53,386 bases of DNA, from NCBI GenBank assembly GCA_016198185.1, contig JACQJD010000028.1:1-53386 (forward strand). The letters run 5' to 3'. A program made the position numbers and the translations under genes. The notes under the pieces are model-generated. The model saw nothing but the letters and a program-made list of their open reading frames with translations, made no database searches and was not told the origin of the DNA. This document shows positions 36,854 through 44,846 of this stretch, in pieces. The stretch's first letter is position 1; every line of letters starts with the position of its first letter. This stretch comes from Deltaproteobacteria bacterium (GTDB lineage: Bacteria > Bdellovibrionota > JACOXK01 > 2-02-FULL-40-11).

Positions 36854-37048
36854 ATCTCTTTTATGGTTTCATCGGTCAAGTGAGTAGAATTCTTGAGCTT
36901 TTTACGATCAAAATTTAGCCGGTGCCAATGCTTGGCTCGAAATCAATGCTGCCTCAGTCGCACCGGTTCCGATGTGTCTGGGCCTACCTTGGTTTGAGGG
37001 TCGTTCGCCGTTAAGGCTTGTCTGTGTTCATCCGATAAGACGAAAGGT
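36854..37048. other. 195-bp divergent intergenic region with a long-range stem
   Basis: Between the sensor gene (minus) and the Pro/Lys/Asp-rich protein (plus). CCGGTGC at about 36919-36925 pairs with GCACCGG at about 36958-36964, so a structured leader or operator is possible. I could not match it to a known riboswitch. A weak GAAAGG precedes the ATG at 37049. Confidence 0.4.
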
Positions 37049-37744
37049 ATGAAAATTAAAATCATCATCGGTGTTCTTTGGTTATCTTCAGAGCTTATGT
37101 CGGTTCATGCCGAAGAACGGGTGGAGGAGTCGATGGTGGATGCGGTGTCGCAGACACCTAAGAAAGAAGGACCATCGAAGAAAGTAGATCAAAAGAAAGT
37201 TCAGGAATCCATTGTTGATGCCTATGGCAACCAGGGGAGTAGGGTGCCTCATTCACATCAAGGAGATGCCTTTCAAGAGGTTCAGCGGAAGAAAAATATT
37301 TTAAAACAGAAGTCTTCTGTTCAAGACCTGGGAAGCAGCGTTTCTCAAGAGGCGTCTCAACGCGCAACTGAAAAAGCACAAGAAGATTTAAAACCAAAAG
37401 CTTCCGAAAAAGATCAAACGACGGATCTTGTGAAAACGCCTTTGCCTGGAAAAACGAAAAAAGGACTTTCTCAAGATGAAGCTTCTTTGATTCGAGGGGA
37501 AAATGTTCGCAAGACGGATTTGGAACGGGTGCCGAGCTCTGAACCAGAAGATGACACCCAGCCCACGCCCCCGGTGAAAGAACCAGACAAAGAACCTCCA
37601 CCAGAGGTAGAACCCCCAACTCCGGAACCTCCCCAGCCTCCACCCGTCGAGGAGCCACCGGACAAAGATAAAGATAAGGATAAGGATAAAGACAAGGACA
37701 AGGACAAGGATTCAGATAAAGATAAAAAGAAAGAAAAGCCATAA
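37049..37744 (+). CDS. Secreted low-complexity protein with Pro/Glu and Lys-Asp repeats
   Basis: The protein has 231 residues with a Sec signal peptide (IKIIIGVLWLSSELMSVHA). The mature chain appears intrinsically disordered. Two related motifs occur near the start (EESMVDAVSQTPKK and QESIVDAYGNQGS). A Ser/Gln/Lys-rich region follows, then a Pro/Glu stretch (about 175-207), and finally alternating Lys-Asp units (about 207-225) ending DKKKEKP. Such a tail could bind cations or act as a surface spacer. The Lys-Asp part is encoded by a GAYAAR hexanucleotide array that could change length by slippage in multiples of two residues. No family is recognised. A strong hairpin follows 54 bp downstream. 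Confidence 0.65.
   Translation: MKIKIIIGVLWLSSELMSVHAEERVEESMVDAVSQTPKKEGPSKKVDQKKVQESIVDAYGNQGSRVPHSHQGDAFQEVQRKKNILKQKSSVQDLGSSVSQEASQRATEKAQEDLKPKASEKDQTTDLVKTPLPGKTKKGLSQDEASLIRGENVRKTDLERVPSSEPEDDTQPTPPVKEPDKEPPPEVEPPTPEPPQPPPVEEPPDKDKDKDKDKDKDKDKDSDKDKKKEKP
37665..37723 (+). repeat. Hexanucleotide array encoding Lys-Asp repeats
   Basis: Successive GAYAAR units (for example GATAAAGATAAG) encode the alternating Asp-Lys tail. Codon third positions vary, so selection at the protein level seems likely. Length changes would stay in frame. Confidence 0.7.
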
Positions 37745-37797
37745 AAAGCCGTAGAAGACCTGTTCAAAAAATTAATAAATTGCCTTAAAATGTGAGC

Positions 37798-37875
37798 GAA
37801 ATCGGGCCCCTAAGAACATCTCTAAGGCGGCATTGCAATTCCGAGCCTTAGAGATGTTCTTAGGAGCCCGATTTC
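37798..37875. terminator. Long hairpin: 31-bp arms, 16-base loop
   Basis: Bases 37798-37828 and 37845-37875 are reverse complements at 30 of 31 positions. The hairpin lies between convergent genes and could terminate both. It has no T run of its own, so a small mobile or cruciform element is equally possible. The 5' flank (CTGTTCAAAAAA at 37760-37771) matches the left end of the element at 25463. Confidence 0.7.
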
Positions 37876-37893
37876 CGGGATCACTCATTCAAT

Positions 37894-39837
37894 CTAAAAC
37901 AGTTTTCCCAAAGGCACTTCAAGATAAGCCAGATGCTCTTGCTTGCGATCATGATCTTTCCCAAATTCAAATTCCAGAGTGCTATCCACATGAAGCGTTA
38001 GTGATTTATAAAGTGGAAGGGAAAGACGACCATTCAGGTTTTGAATATACGTTAGGCCAGCATCCGTTTTATTATGATCCCAACTGAACTTGTAAAGAAG
38101 TTGAGCCGTTATGGTTCTAAAAAAGGTGTCTTGAAATCGTAGACGCGCTGTTTGAACTCGGCTTAAAGGATCTGTGAGCCATTCAAACTGATAGCCCATT
38201 TGAAGTTTTCGCCAAAATGGCAGAATGTAAAACAATGAAGTTTGAATATTATGGGTATCTTTGATTTCTTGATAATTCGTGTACGCGTAATAAAAAATAG
38301 ACTCTAGGTTTTGCGTTAGATTCCAGCCCCACGTAAGAGCGTTCTCATGATAAGGGTCTTGCTTTAAAACATTTGGACTCTTGAGGCGTAACAAAAGCGC
38401 CCTTTGAAAAAACGCAAAAATATAAAATGATTTTTGAGAGAATAAGAAATAGGAAAATGCGGTTAGCCGATCCAAATCTTTCTGGGTGTTGTAGGCATTG
38501 GGCCCCTGATTGTCAAAGTGGTTGAAGTTTGCGCGTGCTGAAACAATAAAATCATCTGCCAAATTTGTTTTATAGGTGACAGAAACAATATCTTGTGTGA
38601 AATCATAATTTTGAGAATGAGCTTCCAAATCATCTTGGTCGTGATGATTTCGTTGATAAAAGGCTTTCCAGATGGTACGGGGGGTAACATTCATTTGCAT
38701 TTCTTGTGCATATTCAAGTTTATGGGTCTTTGTATCATGGTTGGAGGGATCTTTGTCTTTTCGTTCTTTATACTGAAAACGACTGGTCCAAATGGGCCAC
38801 TTTTTTTCTCTAATTTCTTTTAACCCCATTTTCGCCAATGAATGATGGGGATCCAATTTGACTATTTTTTGGTAGAGAATTTCTGCCTGATCCCAACGGT
38901 CCTTTAAGAGATAAGCTTTGGCAAGTTCATGTAGTACGGCAGGGTCATTGGGAAAGAGCGTAGCCGCCTGTTCATAAGTAGCAATGGCTTCATCAACCCT
39001 GGCAAGCCAGGTGTAAGCCCTTCCCAAAGTGATGAAATTTTTAAGGTTGCCGCCTTGCAATTCATTGGCTTGTTTTAAAGCCAAAATGGCATCTTCTGTT
39101 TTACCGACTTGATTATAGAGAAGCGACAGTTTTGCATAAATAACGTTGTCTGTCGGGGCTACTTTTTTTGCTTTTTCATACCAGAAAATAGCGTCTTCGA
39201 TATGACCTTCATTTTCATGGAGAGCCGCAATTCTAAGCAAAGTCTCTTTGTCTTTCGGTTTGATTTCCAATGTTTTCTTTTCAATGGAAAGTGCTTCATG
39301 AAGTTTTCTCTGTTTGCGATAAACAAGGGCGAGCCCCTGAAGGGCGTCTTTCTGATAGGGATCCAGCTCCAAAATGGATTGATATGTTTTTGCTGCCGAG
39401 TTTAATTGTTCATTTTGAACAAAAATTCGAGCTATCCCCAAATGGGCAGTGATATGCGTGGGTTCAAACGAAATCACTTTTTTATAATAAAAAAGTGATT
39501 GATGGAGAATATTTTCTTTTTCATACCCCATGGCAAGGCCGAGGTGTGTAACCGTATTTTTAGAATCGATGGGATAGGCGCGTTCAAAATAATAAAGGCT
39601 GTCTTTATAGTGTTGAAGGGTATAAAGACACCACCCGATACCTTGCAGTGCAGAAAGATTTTTAGGCTCTTCTTCTAAGACCTTTTTAAAAAGAGGAATG
39701 GCTTTGCGATAGTGATGGGTCTTTGCGAATGCCAGTGCTTTTTCAAGGAGGCGAGGGTTTTTATTTGCCCACCCAAGCGAAATCATGCCAAAACACATCA
39801 ACACCCAAAACCACTTTTTCTCACCCGCTCTTGGCAT
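37894..39837 (-). CDS. TPR protein fused to an outer-membrane beta-barrel domain (YaiO-like)
   Basis: The protein has 647 residues from ATG 39837 (MPRAGEKKWFWVLMCFG); a 49-codon upward extension is open but has two competing hydrophobic stretches and runs into the divergent promoter, so it is rejected. A signal peptide ends near LGWA. About ten tetratricopeptide repeats (residues ~25-375) follow, for example NLSALQGIGWCLYTLQHYKDSL. From about 390 the sequence changes to alternating polar/aromatic strands and ends VPLGKLF, a C-terminal Phe typical of BAM substrates. This resembles YaiO or PgaA-like proteins involved in exopolysaccharide or envelope export. It is transcribed divergently from the 1115-residue protein across a palindromic region. 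Confidence 0.75.
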   Translation of the reverse strand: MPRAGEKKWFWVLMCFGMISLGWANKNPRLLEKALAFAKTHHYRKAIPLFKKVLEEEPKNLSALQGIGWCLYTLQHYKDSLYYFERAYPIDSKNTVTHLGLAMGYEKENILHQSLFYYKKVISFEPTHITAHLGIARIFVQNEQLNSAAKTYQSILELDPYQKDALQGLALVYRKQRKLHEALSIEKKTLEIKPKDKETLLRIAALHENEGHIEDAIFWYEKAKKVAPTDNVIYAKLSLLYNQVGKTEDAILALKQANELQGGNLKNFITLGRAYTWLARVDEAIATYEQAATLFPNDPAVLHELAKAYLLKDRWDQAEILYQKIVKLDPHHSLAKMGLKEIREKKWPIWTSRFQYKERKDKDPSNHDTKTHKLEYAQEMQMNVTPRTIWKAFYQRNHHDQDDLEAHSQNYDFTQDIVSVTYKTNLADDFIVSARANFNHFDNQGPNAYNTQKDLDRLTAFSYFLFSQKSFYIFAFFQRALLLRLKSPNVLKQDPYHENALTWGWNLTQNLESIFYYAYTNYQEIKDTHNIQTSLFYILPFWRKLQMGYQFEWLTDPLSRVQTARLRFQDTFFRTITAQLLYKFSWDHNKTDAGLTYIQNLNGRLSLPLYKSLTLHVDSTLEFEFGKDHDRKQEHLAYLEVPLGKLF

Positions 39838-39902
39838 AGAAATTGCTCTTTCAATAGTTATGCATGACGATTCTTTGAATTCAAAGGAAAATATGGTAGG
39901 AG

Positions 39903-39942
39903 TTGTCACTTTTATAGACAACTGGGTGACAAATATTGTCAC
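39903..39942. promoter_or_regulatory. Operator-like palindrome (three TTGTCAC/GTGACAA half-sites)
   Basis: GTGACAA (39926-39932), a 3-bp spacer and TTGTCAC (39936-39942) form a perfect 7-3-7 palindrome. A further TTGTCAC stands at 39903-39909. The sites lie between the divergent starts at 39837 (minus) and 39960 (plus), as expected for a dimeric repressor or activator controlling both genes. Confidence 0.6.
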
Positions 39943-39959
39943 TGTGAAAGTAGAAATAC

Positions 39960-42900
39960 ATGAAAAAGCTAATGCTAAAAACACTTATTTTTAAAATAAC
40001 TTTTATCTTTTTATGCACACCTGTATTTTCTCAAGGGAAGGAAGTCTTTGTTCAGACCATCGGCAGTGCTGTTCAAGATTATTTGGCTGGTAAAATACAA
40101 CCTCAGGTGTTTTTTTCTGATTTGGATCAAATTTTTTTGACGTTCAATCCACAGCATTCTTCAGAAATAGATAAGACATTAAGGTTGATGGCATTTGAAG
40201 CCCAACAAATGATGTTTTCAAATTATTTAGCACCACTGGTTATGAATTATTTGGCGCAGCGGTCTATGGCTGACAAGGAAAAAAAGATTCTAGAAGGTCT
40301 GGGCATCCGTGATGTCGACCCGTGGATGGTGGTTGTCAGTTCTCCTCTGAAAGCTCATTTTGACTACCTTGTTGCCAAAGGGGCACAGTATACGGATCGT
40401 ACAGACTGGAATATTGCGAATCTAAAGCTTACGTTGAAAGATCTCAAGGAAGATTCTTTTTTGAATGAATCACTCTCAAAATTCTTTTCTGAATCAGTGG
40501 CATCAAATTTATTAGACAGTAACAGATCGATTTCAATCATTATTGGCAATTACGTTATTTTGCCTCCGCAAGACGTATCCAATACAACGCCTTTGTCGAT
40601 TATAGGGTTTGAGGAGTTTAAAGAACGAATTGAACAATGGAAAAAGATCTTTGAACAAGAGGTGAAGCGTTATCTGGAGGCTTCACAAAAAGCTTTATCC
40701 TACGATGGACTTATGCAAGGATATGAAACCGCAGCAGATTTCGATAAACAAGATGCATTTAAAACTATTTTAATTGCGCGTCGTGAACTCAAATCTTTGG
40801 GCATTCCTTTGCAATCGCAATCCAATATAGATTCCGTCATTGCGAAACTTCAAGAATTCGATCGCACAATTTTAGAACAAGGCGTTCAGGATCTTTATTG
40901 GGCAGCCGCATCTCCTGTACTTGCGGCAGCATCGGTCATTTTTATGTGGGCCTCTCCATTTATCGCAGGGTTTATTACATCCAGAGCCGTTGCCACAACA
41001 GCCCTTCATACAACCACTGCATCCGTGATTGCAGCTCGTTCTGGAATTCAATTTGCATCTACAATGGCTTTTACAACAAAGGCCTTGATTGTCTTTCCTC
41101 TGGCAGCTAGCTATGGACTCTCGGCATTGAATGCCTCCATTGATCATGTCTATCAGCATAAAACATGGTTAGCTGGTTTTTTTGAAGAACTTCGAAATAG
41201 TGGTCCCCAAACATTAGCGTTGACTGCCTTATTTTCATTGTTGCCCAGTGGCGCAGCATTGAGTGGTCACGTGATTGCTGGAAGCTTATTTGGTTTGGGA
41301 GGGCTTCCATTTTTAGAAACAACTTTGACTGTTTATGGACGAATTCATTTAGGAGCAGCCATTGGTTTTGTAAGTACACTCGGATATTCGGGGACTCAAG
41401 AAATCAAGGATTGTTTAATGGCTCTAAATCAAGCACGTGCTTCTAAACATGTGAATGATGAAGCTGCTGCCAATACTTTTACGGCGCAAGCGTGGAAACG
41501 ATGTGCTGCAGGGGGTGTTGATTTAAGCTTTGCTCTCTTAGGTGGAGCTACCTTGGCTTTAGCAAATCATAGAGTGGCTCTTCCAATGGATAGAACAACC
41601 GTGGAAACCAAAATACTTTCTGAGAATGCTTTGAATAGAGCTTTATCTCCCAAAGAAGTTCAAGCGATTCATGAAGCACATGTCGAAGGTCAAGGAGAAA
41701 TGGGCAAAGATGGAATCCATCCAGCAGAGAGGGGTCATTATACATGGCCACAGATTTTGCGAAAGACTCGCATCACCAGAGCAGGTGGCATGGACCCAGT
41801 TGAAAATAAAATATTAATGGAACAAGGTGTTTTGGGTAGAAAACCACAACCCCCTGTTTTTTGGACCCAACAGTTTGAAGCCGCCAGCTCTAGAAATGAC
41901 CTTGATGCCGGTGCTTTTATTCTCGTTCGGCTTCTCTTGGAGAACGTTCGTGCATTCGGATCGAGGGGATATAAAGTTCATTCTGGATTAAAAGCAATGT
42001 TGCATGTGCTGGAGCACACTGAAATGAGGGATCTTTATAAGGATATCGTTCCAAATTCACCGAAGCCCAATTATGAGGGGGCTGGGAACAAACTTTTAAA
42101 TCTCTGGAATTTGGATCCTTTGGTTCGAACCCAAACAGTGTTCGGCGAGTCCATTCCGGTAGTCCATCGCGCAGCAGGTGTTGTTCAGAAAACAGCAGCG
42201 GATGCCTTATGGGGGATGGGGGGGCCATTTTTATATCGCTTCGTACACGATATGTACACTTTCTTCAACTTCAGGGTTGCTCACCAGGCGTTATTGCATA
42301 TTTTGCATGATTCAAAGTTTCTCGAAATATTAAACTCCAAATATCAGATTCAGCCGACTCAATTCTTTGAGGCCGCCAGAGAATACCTCACGCGAAATCC
42401 TGCAACATTTGAAGAGCGCTATGGGGATATGATGATCGGTCGATTGCTCCATCCCTTGGTTATCTGTTACTTATTATATTTATTTGAATCCCATCCTCTT
42501 CAAAATCAAATGGTTCAAGATTTCATGAATGAACCGGATTATGAACTTGAAGATTTTTTGGTTGATTTAGAAAAAACCATTCCAATTTCTTTAGTATCCA
42601 AGAATATTTCTTTCATTGTGGATCAAACGCTGATTTCTTCTCAACTCGGCGTTTTCAAGAGTTTGAATTTTTTTAAAGAGGATCCATTAGAATCAATTGT
42701 TGAAATCCAAAAATTTAAAGACCGACCCAACCAGTTTCAAGGGTACAAGGTGTCAAACTTTGTGCAGTTAAATGAAGCATTACGTCTATCGAAAGAAGCG
42801 GATATCATTTTTATAGATGCTCATGGAGATCCTGGCAACTTTTACATCAATGGTCAGTCTTTGAGCGATCATTTTAGTGCCATCAATGTAGATGACTTAA

Positions 42901-43307
42901 AGCCTGATGTAACATTGATATTTTTAAGTTGTAATTTTGGAGATAAGGATGATGCCAATACCCCTTATTTAGAAGAACCTTGGGTTATTCTTTCCAAGGA
43001 AATTTTAAAAAATTCCCCTAAAGGAAAGGCCGTAGCCTTTATTAATAGGGTGCGCAATTACATAACCGTAGGGGAGGATGGAGAAAAACTTGAAAAATCG
43101 ATTAGCAAAGATGATAAAGAAGCCCGCATGTTTTTGATCAGAATGTTTTTGGCTGGGAAAGCTACTTTCAATCAAGCTATGGCAAAGCCCCATATAGGTC
43201 TTGCCATAGATCTTTGGGAGGCCATTACCAATGTTTATGGACTGAAAAAAGCCTTCCGCGTTTATTCTCAAGAAGACAACACGGTTCGATTGATTGAGTC
43301 CAAATAA
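39960..43307 (+). CDS. Large exported protein with C-terminal caspase-like (clan CD) domain
   Basis: The protein has 1115 residues with a Sec signal peptide (MLKTLIFKITFIFLCTPVFS). Residues ~25-300 are helical and without known motifs. About 310-390, 415-450 and 520-545 contain long Ala/Gly/Thr-rich hydrophobic segments (ASPVLAAASVIFMWASPFIA, ALTALFSLLPSGAALSGHV) able to enter membranes. The C-terminal ~200 residues look like a clan CD protease fold: a hydrophobic strand ending in His955-Gly956 (DIIFIDAHGDPG) and, 36 residues later, a strand ending in Cys991 (TLIFLSCNFGD), the usual HG/SC dyad of caspase, CHAT or RTX-CPD domains. I recognise no full-length family. It might be a secreted toxin or pore-forming effector that self-processes; that is inference. 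Confidence 0.65.
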   Translation: MKKLMLKTLIFKITFIFLCTPVFSQGKEVFVQTIGSAVQDYLAGKIQPQVFFSDLDQIFLTFNPQHSSEIDKTLRLMAFEAQQMMFSNYLAPLVMNYLAQRSMADKEKKILEGLGIRDVDPWMVVVSSPLKAHFDYLVAKGAQYTDRTDWNIANLKLTLKDLKEDSFLNESLSKFFSESVASNLLDSNRSISIIIGNYVILPPQDVSNTTPLSIIGFEEFKERIEQWKKIFEQEVKRYLEASQKALSYDGLMQGYETAADFDKQDAFKTILIARRELKSLGIPLQSQSNIDSVIAKLQEFDRTILEQGVQDLYWAAASPVLAAASVIFMWASPFIAGFITSRAVATTALHTTTASVIAARSGIQFASTMAFTTKALIVFPLAASYGLSALNASIDHVYQHKTWLAGFFEELRNSGPQTLALTALFSLLPSGAALSGHVIAGSLFGLGGLPFLETTLTVYGRIHLGAAIGFVSTLGYSGTQEIKDCLMALNQARASKHVNDEAAANTFTAQAWKRCAAGGVDLSFALLGGATLALANHRVALPMDRTTVETKILSENALNRALSPKEVQAIHEAHVEGQGEMGKDGIHPAERGHYTWPQILRKTRITRAGGMDPVENKILMEQGVLGRKPQPPVFWTQQFEAASSRNDLDAGAFILVRLLLENVRAFGSRGYKVHSGLKAMLHVLEHTEMRDLYKDIVPNSPKPNYEGAGNKLLNLWNLDPLVRTQTVFGESIPVVHRAAGVVQKTAADALWGMGGPFLYRFVHDMYTFFNFRVAHQALLHILHDSKFLEILNSKYQIQPTQFFEAAREYLTRNPATFEERYGDMMIGRLLHPLVICYLLYLFESHPLQNQMVQDFMNEPDYELEDFLVDLEKTIPISLVSKNISFIVDQTLISSQLGVFKSLNFFKEDPLESIVEIQKFKDRPNQFQGYKVSNFVQLNEALRLSKEADIIFIDAHGDPGNFYINGQSLSDHFSAINVDDLKPDVTLIFLSCNFGDKDDANTPYLEEPWVILSKEILKNSPKGKAVAFINRVRNYITVGEDGEKLEKSISKDDKEARMFLIRMFLAGKATFNQAMAKPHIGLAIDLWEAITNVYGLKKAFRVYSQEDNTVRLIESK

Positions 43308-43352
43308 TATCGCAGGAAAACTGGTTTTCTGGCCTTAAACGTGTTCTTTAAC

Positions 43353-43375
43353 AGCCTGCTGAAAATAGGCTTTTT
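43353..43375 (+). terminator. Rho-independent terminator candidate after the clan-CD-like gene
   Basis: AGCCT (43353-43357) pairs with AGGCT (43367-43371), followed by TTTTT, 46 bp after the stop at 43307. The stem belongs to a copy of the dispersed AACAGCCTGCT repeat (43350-43360), so the repeat may have become a terminator. Confidence 0.55.
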
Positions 43376-43385
43376 CCATACCCTG

Positions 43386-44021
43386 TTAATCAATGTTTCT
43401 CGTGGAAATGCCTAAAATCCATCTTTTGGAAATGCTGCGTTTTTGAGGTTGAATTAAGAAAAAACGATAAATTTCTTCGTAGTCTTCTTGTGAAAAAGAA
43501 ACCCGAACCATTTGGACATTTAAGGATGTCGACTGAAACTCAGAAAGTGCTTCGTTTAATTTTTGAATAGCCAAAAATTCATCCTCTCGAGTGCCCCCAC
43601 CACTGCAATCTAAGAGTTCAACGACAGCACGTGTCACTTCGATGTTTTCGACCTCCACTTGATCCTCAGATACCTGTCGATCAAAAATATTTTTCTTGAA
43701 AATGACTTTGGATAATCGTTCGAGCGCTTCCCGTTGAAATTTTATTTTATCTTTTTTTCCAGAAGCGACTCCGGTTAGAAATGCATAGGTTACTTCATCT
43801 TGGTCATCTGCATTTCGATTGATTTCAATGGCTCCTTGTGCTTCTGGGCCTTCATTCAAATACGCATAAATTTCATTGATCGTGGAAAGGGCTTTTTCTT
43901 GTGTCGATGTTAAAACTTTGGGTTCTAAATTTTTCCATTCTGGCTGGAGTCCTTTGGCAAAGAGTAAGGAACTACTGAGGACGACACTGGCAAACACCAT
44001 ACGATTCAATAATATTCTCAT
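43386..44021 (-). CDS. Secreted protein of unknown function
   Basis: The protein has 211 residues with a Sec signal peptide (MRILLNRMVFASVVLSSSLLFA) and GGAGG just upstream of the ATG. The mature chain is acidic and mainly helical, with conserved-looking elements NEIYAYLNEGPEAQGAI and VVELLDCSGGGTREDEFLAIQKLNEAL (one Cys), and ends with a basic tail. I recognise no family. It is convergent with the large clan-CD-like gene and shares its terminator region. It lies divergent from the DedA gene, 136 bp away. Whether it is a chaperone, inhibitor or unrelated neighbour of the large protein cannot be told from sequence. Confidence 0.65.
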   Translation of the reverse strand: MRILLNRMVFASVVLSSSLLFAKGLQPEWKNLEPKVLTSTQEKALSTINEIYAYLNEGPEAQGAIEINRNADDQDEVTYAFLTGVASGKKDKIKFQREALERLSKVIFKKNIFDRQVSEDQVEVENIEVTRAVVELLDCSGGGTREDEFLAIQKLNEALSEFQSTSLNVQMVRVSFSQEDYEEIYRFFLIQPQKRSISKRWILGISTRNID

Positions 44022-44157
44022 GAATACCTCCTATGCATTTTTATACACTTTTCTATTAGTAGAAGCAAAATGCCAATGCAAGTTTTTTCATAAATGGATT
44101 TTCTTGCGAAAAGACTTTAAAAGAAGTTTAACTATTGATACAGGAATCAATAAAAGA

Positions 44158-44814
44158 ATGTTCGAATTCATCTTTCAGGCCTGGCACTGGTTTTTTGATG
44201 TCTTTATGCATCTGGACCAACATCTGGCCGAGTGGGCCATTTTGCTGGGCCCTTGGCTCCATGTCTTGTTGTTTGCCATTGTCTTTGCGGAAACGGGACT
44301 CGTGGTAACACCGGTTCTTCCCGGAGATTCCTTGCTGTTTGCCGTTGGGGCTTTGGCCAGTGTTCCAGCCTCAGGAATTCATCTTATTTACACGATGGGA
44401 CTTTTAATGGCAGCCGCCATTTCAGGTGATGCCGTAAATTATGGTATTGGAAAGTATGTGGGACCCAAAATCTTTACTCAAAGAACGTCCACGTGGCTCA
44501 ATAAAAAACATTTGGATCGAACGCATGAATTTTATGAAAAACATGGGGGTAAGACGATTATTTTGGCGAGATTTATTCCCATCATTCGAACTTTTGCGCC
44601 TTTTGTGGCTGGTATTGGGAAAATGGGCTACCCGCGATTTGCGCTTTTTAATGTCATGGGTGGAATAGGGTGGGTGGGAGGATTTATCTTTTCTGGATAT
44701 TTCTTTGGAAATTTGCCCTTGGTGAAGCAAAATTTTCAGTTTGTCATGGTGGGAATTGTGTTGATATCAACGCTGCCCATTGTGTGTGAAGTTTTTCGAT
44801 CTTATAAAAAATGA
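44158..44814 (+). CDS. DedA-family membrane protein
   Basis: The protein has 218 residues from ATG 44158; the frame stays open upstream but only into the neighbour's antisense. It is an integral inner-membrane protein of the DedA/VTT family, now linked to flipping of undecaprenyl phosphate or phospholipids. Key segments are present: FAETGLVVTPVLPGDSLLFA (re-entrant loop with the Glu and PGD), GDAVNYGIGKYVG, FYEKHGGKTIILARFIP with the essential Arg, and IRTFAPFVAGIGKMGYPRFA with the second Arg, then GFIFSGYFFG. About five or six membrane segments. Lipid-carrier recycling fits the window's glycan locus, although it is 28 kb away. Confidence 0.93.
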   Translation: MFEFIFQAWHWFFDVFMHLDQHLAEWAILLGPWLHVLLFAIVFAETGLVVTPVLPGDSLLFAVGALASVPASGIHLIYTMGLLMAAAISGDAVNYGIGKYVGPKIFTQRTSTWLNKKHLDRTHEFYEKHGGKTIILARFIPIIRTFAPFVAGIGKMGYPRFALFNVMGGIGWVGGFIFSGYFFGNLPLVKQNFQFVMVGIVLISTLPIVCEVFRSYKK

Positions 44815-44846
44815 ATTGATTGAGTTTACCTTGATCTGTTTTCACC

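Noticed and set aside
36890-37048. Possible cyclic-di-GMP or other known riboswitch
   Set aside because: The conserved core bases of known classes could not be found; only a simple long-range stem is visible.
37471-37767. Minus-strand Ser/Leu-repeat reading frame
   Set aside because: It is the antisense shadow of the Lys-Asp repeat and Pro-rich part of the plus-strand gene at 37049; no start signal.
37833-38087. Plus-strand frame starting in the 31-bp hairpin
   Set aside because: It runs antisense into the TPR/barrel gene's 3' end and has no start signal or coding character.
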